Positions 24,867-32,722 of a stretch of DNA of 54,721 nucleotides are shown here, in pieces. The notes beneath the pieces are model-generated. The model ran no database searches. It saw only the letters and a program-made list of their open reading frames with translations, and was not told the origin of the DNA. The position numbers and the translations under genes are program-made. The DNA is from Acidimicrobiaceae bacterium (GTDB lineage: Bacteria; Actinomycetota; Acidimicrobiia; Acidimicrobiales; Aldehydirespiratoraceae): NCBI GenBank assembly GCA_009837445.1, contig VXTM01000047.1, positions 136,437 through 191,157 of the forward strand, in the 5' to 3' direction. Within the stretch, counting starts at the first letter, position 1, and each line of letters begins with the position of its first letter.

Positions 24867-27298
24867 GTGAACATTGCTACCCGTGCAATTGCCGCCGTGG
24901 TCCTGCTTGCGTCGCTCACCGTGCCGTCAACCGCTCTGGCCCAGACCGAGGAACCGGTCGACCGGCAGGCGCTGATGGAGCTCTTCGCGTCCACCGACGG
25001 CGACGGCTGGGACCGAAGCGGCAACTGGGGCTCGAACCTGCCGTTGGACCGCTGGCACGGGGTGACCACCGACAGCACGGGCCGGGTCGTGAGTCTGGAG
25101 CTGCCGTCCAATGGGCTCTTCGGGCCGATCCCGGCCTCGATCGGCGCTCTCGCCGGCCTGGAGGACTTGGACCTTGCCGACACGACCTCTATGGAGAGAT
25201 CCCCGCCGAGATCGGCGCTCTGGCCAACCTGAGGCACCTGAACCTCCGGAGCAACAGGCTCGACCGCCCGATCCCCGCAGAGATCGGCGACCTTGCCGGC
25301 TTGGAGGTGCTGGATCTCAAGCACAACTTCCTGTTCGGGGCCATCCCCGCCGAGATCGGCTCCCTCGCCAGCCTCAGGGTCCTGGACCTGCGAGGCAACG
25401 GGTTCTCCCGCCCGTTGCCGGATTCGGTCGGCAACCTCTCCAGCCTGACCCGCCTGATGCTCAGCGACAACCGGCTGTCCGGTGCGATCCCGGCCGGGAT
25501 GGGACGGCTGGTGAACCTCGTCTGGCTGGACATGAGCCGCAACTCGTTGTCGGGCGAGATTCCCCCGGAGATGGGCGGTCTGGCCAACTTGACCTGGCTC
25601 GATCTTAACTCCAACAGCCTTTCGGGCCCGATCCCGGCCGAACTCGGCCGCCTGTCCCGGCTCAAGACGCTGAGCCTGTGGCGCAACGGGCTCACCGGGA
25701 AGATACCCCCGGAGTTGGGCGACCTCGCCTCGCTCGAGGATCTGAGCGTTGGCCTCAACGACTTGTCCGGCTCGATTCCGCCCGAGCTGGGAAGGCTGGC
25801 CGGGCTTCAGCGGCTGCGACTCGGTTACAACCAGTTGTCGGGGTCAATTCCCGCCGAGCTGGGCCAGTTGGGCCGGCTGCGGTACCTGTGGCTCGACTAC
25901 AACGAGTTGTCGGGGTCAATTCCCGCCGAGCTCGGCGGTCTGCGCCTTCTCCGAGACCTGTGGCTTCAGGGCAACCGGCTGTCGGGTGCCATTCCTGCCG
26001 AGCTGGGCCGGCTTCGCCCGCTGCGGACCCTGTACCTCCACGACAATCGGCTGTCCGGCGACATCCCGGTGTCGGTCGGCGACCTGGTCCATCTGGATCG
26101 GCTGCGCTTCGACGGCAACGAGCTGTCCGGGGAGATTCCCCCGACGCTGGGCAATTTCGCCGGTCTGGAGCACCTCAGCCTTGCCGACAACTGGCTCTAC
26201 GGCCGGATCCCCGAGCAGCTGACGAACCTCACCGGCCTGCAGCAGCTGGACCTGAGCAACAACGAACTGTCGGGCTCCATCCCCGACGGCATCGGCCGCC
26301 TGAAGGGGCTCACAGAGCTCGACCTGCACAACAACTCGCTCACCGGCGCGATCCCCTCGCGGATCGGCGAACTGGGCAAGCTCAAGCGGCTGAGGCTTCA
26401 GAACAACAGGCTGTCGGGCCCGATCCCAGGCTCCATCGGCGACCTGGATGCGCTCGAGGTGCTCGACCTGAGGGGCAACCGTCTGTCGGGCTCCATTCCC
26501 GACAGCATCGGAGGCCTCTCGAACCTGGTCCAACTGCGCCTGGGTGAGAACCTGCTGGCCGGGGAGATCCCCGAGTCGCTGGCCGACCTGGACCGGCTTG
26601 AGTGGCTGGATCTCAGCCGCAACTCACTGTCCGGGCCCATCCCGCCGGGGCTCGGGAACCTCGCCGGCCTCGAGGCGCTGTACTTCAGCTTCAACTTCCT
26701 CGACGGCGAGATCCCCGCGGAGCTCGGCAGCCTGGCCAACCTCAAGATCCTCAGGCTCCGCTGGAACGAGTTCTCGGGCGAGATTCCCGCCGAGTTGGGC
26801 AACCTCGGCAGCCTCAAGCAGATGAACCTGTGGCACAACAGCCTCACTGGGCCGATTCCCGCCGAGCTCGGCAACCTCGTCAACCTGATCCGGCTGGACC
26901 TTGACGACAACGAGCTGTCCGGCGAGATTCCCGCCGAGTTGGGCAACCTCGTTCTGCTGACAGAGCTGTGGCTTAGGCGCAACGACTTGTCGGGCGAGCT
27001 CCCGGCCGAGCTGGGCGGCCTGGCCCAGCTGAGGCGCCTGTACCTCGACGGCAACCGGCTCTCGGGCGAGCTCCCGGCCGAGCTGGGCGGCCTGGCAGGC
27101 CTGAAGCGCCTGTGGCTCCATGACAACGATCTGTCGGGGCCGATCCCGGCTGAACTGGGAGAGCTCACTGCTCTGGAGCAGTTGATTCTGGGGGGTACCA
27201 ACAACTTCAGCGGGTGCCTGCCCGCGGCCTGGGAGACGCTCGAAACGCTCGCCGACGATCTCGACACGCTTGGCCTTGAGTACTGCGAGGCGTCCTAA
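24867..27298 (+). CDS. Secreted plant-type leucine-rich-repeat protein, interrupted by a 1-nt frameshift
   Basis: The gene begins at GTG 24867 with a signal peptide (AAVVLLASLTVPSTALAQ). A cap domain follows, DRQALMELFASTDGDGWDR...WHGVTTDSTGRVVSLEL, resembling the N-terminal cap of plant LRR proteins. That frame ends at 25232, but from about 25182 the +2 frame continues the repeats to 27298. Inserting one A in the GACACGAC at 25179-25186 restores the conserved Asn and a protein of about 810 residues. It holds about 29-30 repeats of 24 residues (LxxLxLxxNxLSGxIPxELGxL). No transmembrane or sorting signal follows the last repeat, so the product is probably released. The stop overlaps the convergent glycosyltransferase gene. 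Confidence 0.85.
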
Positions 27299-28455
27299 CC
27301 CGAACCGCGCACCCGGTTCCAGGTGATCGACACGTTCAGGAAGAAGTTGGTGAGCGTGGCCACGGCCAGGCCGATGCCGTTGTTGACGGCAGCGGCCACA
27401 TCGGCATTGGTCGATGATGTGGGGAAACCGTTGCGGTGCAGCAACTGGAACACGGCCAACTGCACGAACACGCCCACGATCGACACGGCCTGGAACAGCA
27501 GCAGCCCGCCCAGCAGCCCCCACCGGCGGTAGCGGCGGTCGTAGAAGGTGAAGAAGTTGTTGGCCAGGAAGTTGGTGACGATGCTGGCCTGGATTCCCAG
27601 AAGAGCCGAGACGTAGATCGGGTTCAGGTCCGGCGTGATGCCGAGGCTGATGGTCGGCAGGCCGGCCAGCTCGCCGAGGCCGTACACCGCGAGGCTGACA
27701 ACCACGCCGGTGGCGCCGACCAGGCAGTACTTCACGAACAGCGGCGACACCGCCCGGCCCAGCCGCAGGACCACTGCGTTGACCAGGTCGTCGAGCAGGA
27801 CCGCGGTCGACAGCTTGGTCTCGCCGCCGCCCCGGGGCCGGAAGTCGTAGCCGACCTCGGTGACGCTTAGGTCCTTCCTACTGGCGAGGAAGGCCCACAG
27901 GATCTTGTACTCCCGCAGCCTGCGGCTGATCCTGGGAGCGGTTCGTTCATAGAGGCCCCTGCTCACGACGAAGAAGCCGCTCAGCGGGTCGCTGGCGCGG
28001 CGCAGGCGCGGCAGCAGCCGCCGCACCAGTGCGGTGCCGGCCGCCGTCAGCCAATGACGCAGCCTGGCCCGGTCGCCGAAGGACCCGCTCTCGCCGATGC
28101 GGCTGCCCACACAGACATCAGCCCCGCCGTCCAGCACGGACCGAACCATCTCCGGCAGCACCGACTCGTCGTGCTGCAGGTCGCCGTCCATCACCGCCAG
28201 GGCGTCGCCCTCGGCCGCGGCCATGCCGTCGAGGACCGCCGAGGCCAGCCCCCGCTCACCGATCCGCCGGATCACACGTACGACCGGATCGCCGGCGCCG
28301 TGGTGGCGAGCCACCTGCCAGGTGCCGTCGGGGCTGTCGTCGTCGACGACGATGATCTCGTGGGACTGGTCGCTGAGGGCGCGCCTCAGCCGGTCGATGA
28401 CCTCGACGATGTTGTCGGCCTCGTTGTAGGTCGGGACGATCACTGAGACCCGCAC
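27295..28455 (-). CDS. GT2 dolichyl/polyprenyl-phosphate sugar transferase fused to GtrA-like membrane domain
   Basis: A 386-residue protein. Residues 1-230 form a family 2 glycosyltransferase of the DPM1 type: VSVIVPTYNEADNIVEVI, IIVVDDDSPDGT (first DxD-type acidic cluster), MDGDLQHDES (DxD) and GSRIGESG. Residues 240-380 hold four hydrophobic segments typical of GtrA, including FVKYCLVGATGVVVSLAVY and NFLANNFFTFYDRRYRRWG. Such fusions make polyprenyl-phosphate-linked mannose or glucose at the membrane for wall or protein glycosylation. The GTG start has a -10 hexamer 7 nt upstream. It is divergent from the thiamine operon. Confidence 0.9.
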   Translation of the reverse strand: MRVSVIVPTYNEADNIVEVIDRLRRALSDQSHEIIVVDDDSPDGTWQVARHHGAGDPVVRVIRRIGERGLASAVLDGMAAAEGDALAVMDGDLQHDESVLPEMVRSVLDGGADVCVGSRIGESGSFGDRARLRHWLTAAGTALVRRLLPRLRRASDPLSGFFVVSRGLYERTAPRISRRLREYKILWAFLASRKDLSVTEVGYDFRPRGGGETKLSTAVLLDDLVNAVVLRLGRAVSPLFVKYCLVGATGVVVSLAVYGLGELAGLPTISLGITPDLNPIYVSALLGIQASIVTNFLANNFFTFYDRRYRRWGLLGGLLLFQAVSIVGVFVQLAVFQLLHRNGFPTSSTNADVAAAVNNGIGLAVATLTNFFLNVSITWNRVRGSG

Positions 28456-28462
28456 GACTGCG

Positions 28463-28468
28463 ACGCTA
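28463..28468 (-). promoter_or_regulatory. -10 hexamer, probable leaderless promoter of the glycosyltransferase
   Basis: TAGCGT on the minus strand, 7 nt before GTG 28455. Confidence 0.5.
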
Positions 28469-28519
28469 GAGGCCCCCGACCCCGATGGCTGCCCGTGGCG
28501 CGAATATGGACCGAAGACC

Positions 28520-28525
28520 TATAGT
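28520..28525 (+). promoter_or_regulatory. -10 hexamer upstream of the TPP riboswitch
   Basis: TATAGT lies about 16 nt before the first conserved riboswitch bases, which would place the transcription start near 28532. No clear -35 box is seen. Confidence 0.5.
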
Positions 28526-28540
28526 CACCGGTGACAACCG

Positions 28541-28636
28541 ACCGGGGAGCTCGGGGCAGCCGGGCTGAGAGGGCATCCACGCGACCGCAGCGGTGTCGAC
28601 CCGCCGACCTGATCTGGGTAATGCCAGCGGAGGAAG
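28541..28636 (+). ncRNA. TPP riboswitch (THI element)
   Basis: The conserved blocks appear in order: CGGGGAGC (28543-28550), GGCTGAGAGG (28563-28572), a variable stem, then ACCTGATCTGGGTAATGCCA and GCGGAGGA (28607-28634). These are the two sensor arms and the core of the thiamine-pyrophosphate aptamer. The Shine-Dalgarno GGAGG (28629-28633) is embedded in the conserved 3' strand, 7 nt before the thiB ATG. There is no room for a separate expression platform, so TPP binding should directly block ribosome entry. Control of a thiamine importer fits. Confidence 0.95.
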
Positions 28637-28640
28637 ACCC

Positions 28641-29750
28641 ATGGATCACACACCTTCCCGAATTCCGGCTAACACCGGCGCGCCGCGCCGCAGCGTCTGC
28701 CTGGGCCGCAGAGCCGTTGCAGTGGCGGCGGTCGCATTGACTGTGATCGCGGCGGCGTGCAGCGGCGACCGCTCCGGGCGCTCCGAGGACCTCACAGGTA
28801 CGACGGTGACCCTGCTCACCCACGACTCGTTCTACCTCTCGCCCGAGACGTTCGAGGCGTTCACCCTCCAGACCGGCATCGAGGTGGAGCAACTCGCCTC
28901 CGGTGACGCCGGCGCGCTCGTGGCCCAGGCGTGCCTCACCGCGGGCGAGCCGCTGGGAGACGTGCTCTTCGGCATCGACAACACCTTCCTGCAGCGGGGA
29001 CTCGACTGCGGGATGTTCGAGCCCCACGAGTCGCCCGGCCTCGCGGCCGTGCCCGACCACTTCGAACTCGACGCTGAGCACCGGGTCACGCCCGTCGACT
29101 TCGGCGACGTGTGCCTCAACTACTGGGTCGACGCCTTCGGCGACCCGCTGCCCCCGCCGTCCTCGCTCGACGACCTGATCGACCCCGCCTACGCGGACAT
29201 GCTCGTGGTCCAGAGCCCGGAGACCTCGTCGCCGGGTCTGGCCTTCCTGCTGGCCACCATCGCCCGCTACGGCGACGGCTGGGAGGACTACTGGACCGCG
29301 CTGCGCGACAACGGGGTGTCGGTCACCGCCGGGTGGGAGGACGCCTACTACGGCGAGTTCACCGCCGGCGGGGGCGATCGCCCCATAGTCGTGTCGTACG
29401 CGTCGAGCCCGCCCGCCGAGGTCATCTATGCCGATCCACCCGTCGAGGAGCCGCCCACCGGCGTGGTCACGGCCAGCTGCTACCGCCAGATCGAGTTCGC
29501 GGGCGTGCTTGCGGGGGCTGGCAACCCTGGAGGCGCCCGGGCCCTGATCGACTTCATGCTCACCGAGACGTTCCAGAACGATGTCCCGCTCAATATGTTC
29601 GTGTTCCCCGTGATCGACTCGGCCACCCTCCCGCCGGAGTTCGTGGCCCACGCCCAGATCGCGGAAGATCCGTTCATGCTCGACCCGGCCGAGGTCGAGG
29701 CCCAGCGGAACGGCTGGACCGACCGCTGGGTTGAGATCGTCCTGCGGTGA
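28641..29750 (+). CDS. thiB: Thiamine ABC transporter substrate-binding lipoprotein
   Basis: A 369-residue protein from ATG 28641, directly after the riboswitch. Twin Arg residues precede a hydrophobic stretch ending in the lipobox VIAAAC, with the lipidated Cys at residue 40. The mature part follows ThiB: VTLLTHDSFYLSPETFEAF, DVLFGIDNTFLQ, TPVDFGDVCLNYW, SSPGLAFLLA, VTAGWEDAYYGEF, IVVSYASSPP, a C-terminal FQNDVPLNMFVFPV and EVEAQRNGWTDRW. It would capture thiamine or its phosphates outside the membrane. The permease gene follows after a 145-bp gap that contains hairpin repeat copy 1. Confidence 0.93.
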   Translation: MDHTPSRIPANTGAPRRSVCLGRRAVAVAAVALTVIAAACSGDRSGRSEDLTGTTVTLLTHDSFYLSPETFEAFTLQTGIEVEQLASGDAGALVAQACLTAGEPLGDVLFGIDNTFLQRGLDCGMFEPHESPGLAAVPDHFELDAEHRVTPVDFGDVCLNYWVDAFGDPLPPPSSLDDLIDPAYADMLVVQSPETSSPGLAFLLATIARYGDGWEDYWTALRDNGVSVTAGWEDAYYGEFTAGGGDRPIVVSYASSPPAEVIYADPPVEEPPTGVVTASCYRQIEFAGVLAGAGNPGGARALIDFMLTETFQNDVPLNMFVFPVIDSATLPPEFVAHAQIAEDPFMLDPAEVEAQRNGWTDRWVEIVLR

Positions 29751-29772
29751 CCCTCACCCTCGACGCCCACCC

Positions 29773-29820
29773 GGAATTGGCAGCGTTTTGCACGGTATGC
29801 GCGCATAGCGCTGCCAGTTC
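29773..29820 (+). repeat. Hairpin repeat, copy 1 (thiB-thiP gap)
   Basis: A stem of about 12 bp (GAATTGGCAGCG with CGCTGCCAGTTC, one G-T pair) encloses a loop that contains the palindrome TATGCGCGCATA. The sequence is related to the two copies in the thiP-thiQ gap. Confidence 0.8.
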
Positions 29821-29895
29821 GCGTCCAGCCGCGTTGGAGCTGGCGCAGGCGGGGACGGTCGAAGCCTGAACTCCGCTGTCCGGCTCGCTGCGGGC

Positions 29896-31536
29896 ATGAG
29901 GCGCCTAGCACGCGCGGTGATCCTGGTGCTTCCCGCGCTGGCGGTCGGGGGATTCATGGCGCTGTTCTTCGTCTGGCCCATTGGCGGCGTGATCGCCCGG
30001 GGTCTGGGCGGGAGCGGCCCGGCCGCGGTGCTGGGCGACGTGCTCGGATCGGAATCGCATCGCTCGGTGATTTGGTTCACCGTCTGGCAGGCCGCAGTAT
30101 CCACCGCCCTGACCGTCGCGGTGGCGCTGCCGGCGGCCGGGGCGATGGCCCGCCTGCAGTTCAGGGGCCAGCGAATCGTGCGGGCCCTGTCGACCGTTCC
30201 GTTCGTGCTTCCCACCGTGGTGGTGGCGGCCGCTTTCGAGGGTCTCTTCGACCGATTCAACCTGTCCGGCGGCGGTGCTCTGACTCTGCGTCACACGGTG
30301 TGGGCCATCCTGCTGGCCCACGTCTTCTTCAACTACGCCGTAGTGCTCCGCACCGTGGGCGCCCACTGGTCCGCCCTCGACGCCAGGGTCGAGGACCAGG
30401 CGAGAGTGCTCGGGGCGTCGCGCCTTAAGGTCTTCCGCCGGGTGGTCCTGCCCCGGCTGGCGCCGTCGATCGCGGCGGCCTCAGCCATCGTGTTCCTGTT
30501 CTCGTTCACCTCCTTCGGCGTAGTGCTGGTGTTGGGCGGCCCCACCCGGGCCACCATCGAGACCGAGATCTACCGGTATGCCGTCACCAGGATCGACCTC
30601 GAGACTGCAGCAGCCCTCGCGGTGGTGCAGTTGGTGGCCGTGGTCGCCCTCGTGGTCGTGTCCAACGCGCTGGAACGACGGCGAGCGGTGGCCGAGCCAG
30701 CCGCCTCGTTCGCGAACGCACCCCGCCGCCGGGGACTGGGCCTAGTGGTCAACCTGGCCCTCATGGCGGCGATCCTCGGGCTGCCGATCGCGGTGCTGGT
30801 CGAGCGGTCCCTGGCTGCGGGCCGCGGCGGGGGCTACACGCTGCGCAACTACAACGCCCTGGCCGATCGCGTCAACCTCCTGCCCGACACGGCCCTGGCA
30901 GCACTTCGCAACTCATTGACGTTCGCAGTTCCGGCGACCTCGCTGGCGCTGCTCGTCGGAGGGGCGGCAACGCTGGTGGTAATACGCTCGGGTCGTCGGG
31001 GCGGCCGGGGACTAGGGCGCTTCTTTGATGTCGGTCTGACGCTTCCGCTCGGGACGTCCGCGGTTACTGTCGGGCTCGGGTTCCTGCTGGTCCTCAATCG
31101 TGGACCCATCGACATCCGTACGTCGGTCATCATCGTTCCCATCGCCCACGCGGTCGTGGGCATTCCCTTCGTCGTGCGCACGCTGGTGCCCATGCTGCGC
31201 ACCGTCAACCCCCGCACCCGGGAGGCCGCGGCCGTGCTCGGTGCCTCCCCTCGCCGGGTCCAGCGCGAGGTGGACCTGCGGGTGGCGGCCAGGGGCTTGG
31301 CCGTCGGGGCCGGGTTCGCCTTCGCGGTGTCGCTGGGGGAGTTCGGGGCCACATCGTTCATCCCCCGCCGTCCCGAGACTCTCACCGCTCCGCTGGCCCT
31401 GTTCCGGCTGCTGGGCACCCCCGGAGAGACGCTCCGTGGCCAAGCCATGGCGCTGGCGGTGGCGCTCATGGCCCTCACCGCTGTGGCAGTCTTCGTTATG
31501 GACCTGTGGGGCGACAGCCGCCGGGGAGGGTTCTGA
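29896..31536 (+). CDS. thiP: Thiamine ABC transporter permease
   Basis: A 546-residue fused permease with two six-helix halves, the ThiP arrangement. Each half carries an EAA loop for contact with the ATPase: EDQARVLGASRLKVFRRVVLPRLAPSI around residue 170, and REAAAVLGASPRRVQREVDLRVAARGL around residue 445. Other recognisable segments are VPFVLPTVVVAAAF and LTLPLGTSAVTVGLGFLL. It forms the transmembrane channel for thiamine entering from ThiB. It lies between thiB and thiQ but is separated from each by repeat-containing gaps of 145 and 173 bp, unusual in this otherwise tightly packed region. Confidence 0.92.
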   Translation: MRRLARAVILVLPALAVGGFMALFFVWPIGGVIARGLGGSGPAAVLGDVLGSESHRSVIWFTVWQAAVSTALTVAVALPAAGAMARLQFRGQRIVRALSTVPFVLPTVVVAAAFEGLFDRFNLSGGGALTLRHTVWAILLAHVFFNYAVVLRTVGAHWSALDARVEDQARVLGASRLKVFRRVVLPRLAPSIAAASAIVFLFSFTSFGVVLVLGGPTRATIETEIYRYAVTRIDLETAAALAVVQLVAVVALVVVSNALERRRAVAEPAASFANAPRRRGLGLVVNLALMAAILGLPIAVLVERSLAAGRGGGYTLRNYNALADRVNLLPDTALAALRNSLTFAVPATSLALLVGGAATLVVIRSGRRGGRGLGRFFDVGLTLPLGTSAVTVGLGFLLVLNRGPIDIRTSVIIVPIAHAVVGIPFVVRTLVPMLRTVNPRTREAAAVLGASPRRVQREVDLRVAARGLAVGAGFAFAVSLGEFGATSFIPRRPETLTAPLALFRLLGTPGETLRGQAMALAVALMALTAVAVFVMDLWGDSRRGGF

Positions 31537-31547
31537 ACAGTGCTTCG

Positions 31548-31600
31548 CGTCAGGAATTGGCAGCGTTTTGCACGCTATGCGCTCATTGTGCTGCCAATTC
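31548..31600 (+). repeat. Hairpin repeat, copy 2 (thiP-thiQ gap)
   Basis: An exact 11-bp inverted repeat (GAATTGGCAGC / GCTGCCAATTC) encloses a 25-nt loop, starting 12 nt after the thiP stop. It is nearly identical to copy 3. Confidence 0.85.
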
Positions 31601-31618
31601 GGCACGGGCGTCGGGCTA

Positions 31619-31671
31619 CGTCAGGAATTGGCAGCGTTTTGCACGCTATGCGCTCATTGTGCTGCCAGTTC
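31619..31671 (+). repeat. Hairpin repeat, copy 3 (thiP-thiQ gap)
   Basis: A direct repeat of copy 2 at a 71-bp period, with one A-to-G change in the right arm that leaves a G-T pair. Its right flank (CCAGTTCGCG) is shared with copy 1, so the three copies are mosaic. It ends 38 bp before thiQ. Confidence 0.85.
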
Positions 31672-31709
31672 GCGGGCTTGCGTGAGAGCGCCACGGGAGG
31701 TTGGGCGGG

Positions 31710-32714
31710 ATGCTGACGGTCAGCGGTGCCACGGTGGCCTTCGGGAGGGTGAAAGCCCTTGACCTCATCGACCTCGAGGTTGCCACCGGCGAGATAGTGG
31801 CCATCCTCGGACCGAGCGGCTGCGGCAAGAGCACCTTGCTCCGGGCGGTGGCTGGCCTGCAGCCCCTGGACACCGGGGAGGTCCGCTGGGACGGCGAGGA
31901 CCTTTCCGGCCTGCCGGTGCACCGCCGCGATTTCGGGCTCATGTTCCAGGAGCACGCCTTGTTCCCGCACCGGGACGTGGCTGCCAATGTCGCCTTCGGG
32001 CTGCGGATGCAAAAGATGGAAGCCGCGAGCCGCCGCCGGCGCGTCCGCGACGTGCTGGCTCTGGTGGGATTGGCGGGTTTCGAGGAGCGCCAGATCGCCA
32101 CACTGTCGGGTGGCGAGGCCCAGCGGGTCGCCCTGGCCCGCTCGTTGGCGCCCAAGCCCCAACTCTTGATGCTCGACGAGCCCCTCGGCTCCCTGGACCG
32201 CCCCCGCCGCGAGGAGCTCACCGAGGAACTCAGGTCTCTGCTGCGCGGCATCGGCATCACCGTCCTGCATGTCACCCACGACCACGACGAGGCCTTCGCA
32301 GTCGGGGATCGGGTGGCGGTTATGCAGTCGGGCCGCATCGCCAGGATCGGCACGCCGGCCGACATCTGGCACGATCCCCACCGCGGTGAGGTGGCCCGCT
32401 TCCTGGGCCATGCCAACGTGGTGACCGTCGGTGAGGACGGAGCCGTGCCTTGGGGACGCCTGCCGGTACCGGCGGGCCCGGCGGTGGTGCGGGCCGACGC
32501 GTTCAGCCGCGTCGACGACTCGGTTCCGGGGGACGACCCGGTTGTTACCGGGACCGTGGCCGATGTCCGCTTCCGCGGTGACCGCTTCGAGTTGAGGTTG
32601 CGCACCGACCCAGGGGACTTCGAACTGCTGGTGAGGGACCCCCATCCCGCCGCCACCGGCGACCGGCTCAGCTACACCATCGACCCCGCCAAGATGGCTG
32701 GCCTCAGCTCCTAG
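31710..32714 (+). CDS. thiQ: Thiamine ABC transporter ATP-binding protein
   Basis: A 334-residue ABC ATPase read from ATG 31710 (TTG 31701 is a weaker in-frame choice), 9 nt after GGGAGG. It has Walker A GPSGCGKST, Q-loop FQEHALFPH, signature LSGGEAQRVALARSL, Walker B LLMLDEP, the D-loop and an H-loop in VTHDHDEAF. About 90 residues after the ATPase core form a TOBE-like regulatory domain, longer than in E. coli ThiQ (about 230 residues) and more like CysA/PotA. It energises ThiP. Its stop lies 8 bp from the stop of the convergent MFS gene. Confidence 0.92.
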   Translation: MLTVSGATVAFGRVKALDLIDLEVATGEIVAILGPSGCGKSTLLRAVAGLQPLDTGEVRWDGEDLSGLPVHRRDFGLMFQEHALFPHRDVAANVAFGLRMQKMEAASRRRRVRDVLALVGLAGFEERQIATLSGGEAQRVALARSLAPKPQLLMLDEPLGSLDRPRREELTEELRSLLRGIGITVLHVTHDHDEAFAVGDRVAVMQSGRIARIGTPADIWHDPHRGEVARFLGHANVVTVGEDGAVPWGRLPVPAGPAVVRADAFSRVDDSVPGDDPVVTGTVADVRFRGDRFELRLRTDPGDFELLVRDPHPAATGDRLSYTIDPAKMAGLSS

Positions 32715-32722
32715 CGGAACAC

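Noticed and set aside
31548..31671. CRISPR-like pair of repeats with an 18-nt spacer.
   Set aside because: Only two adjacent copies, the repeats are about 53 nt with long palindromes, the spacer is too short and no cas gene is nearby; an intra-operon hairpin repeat fits better.
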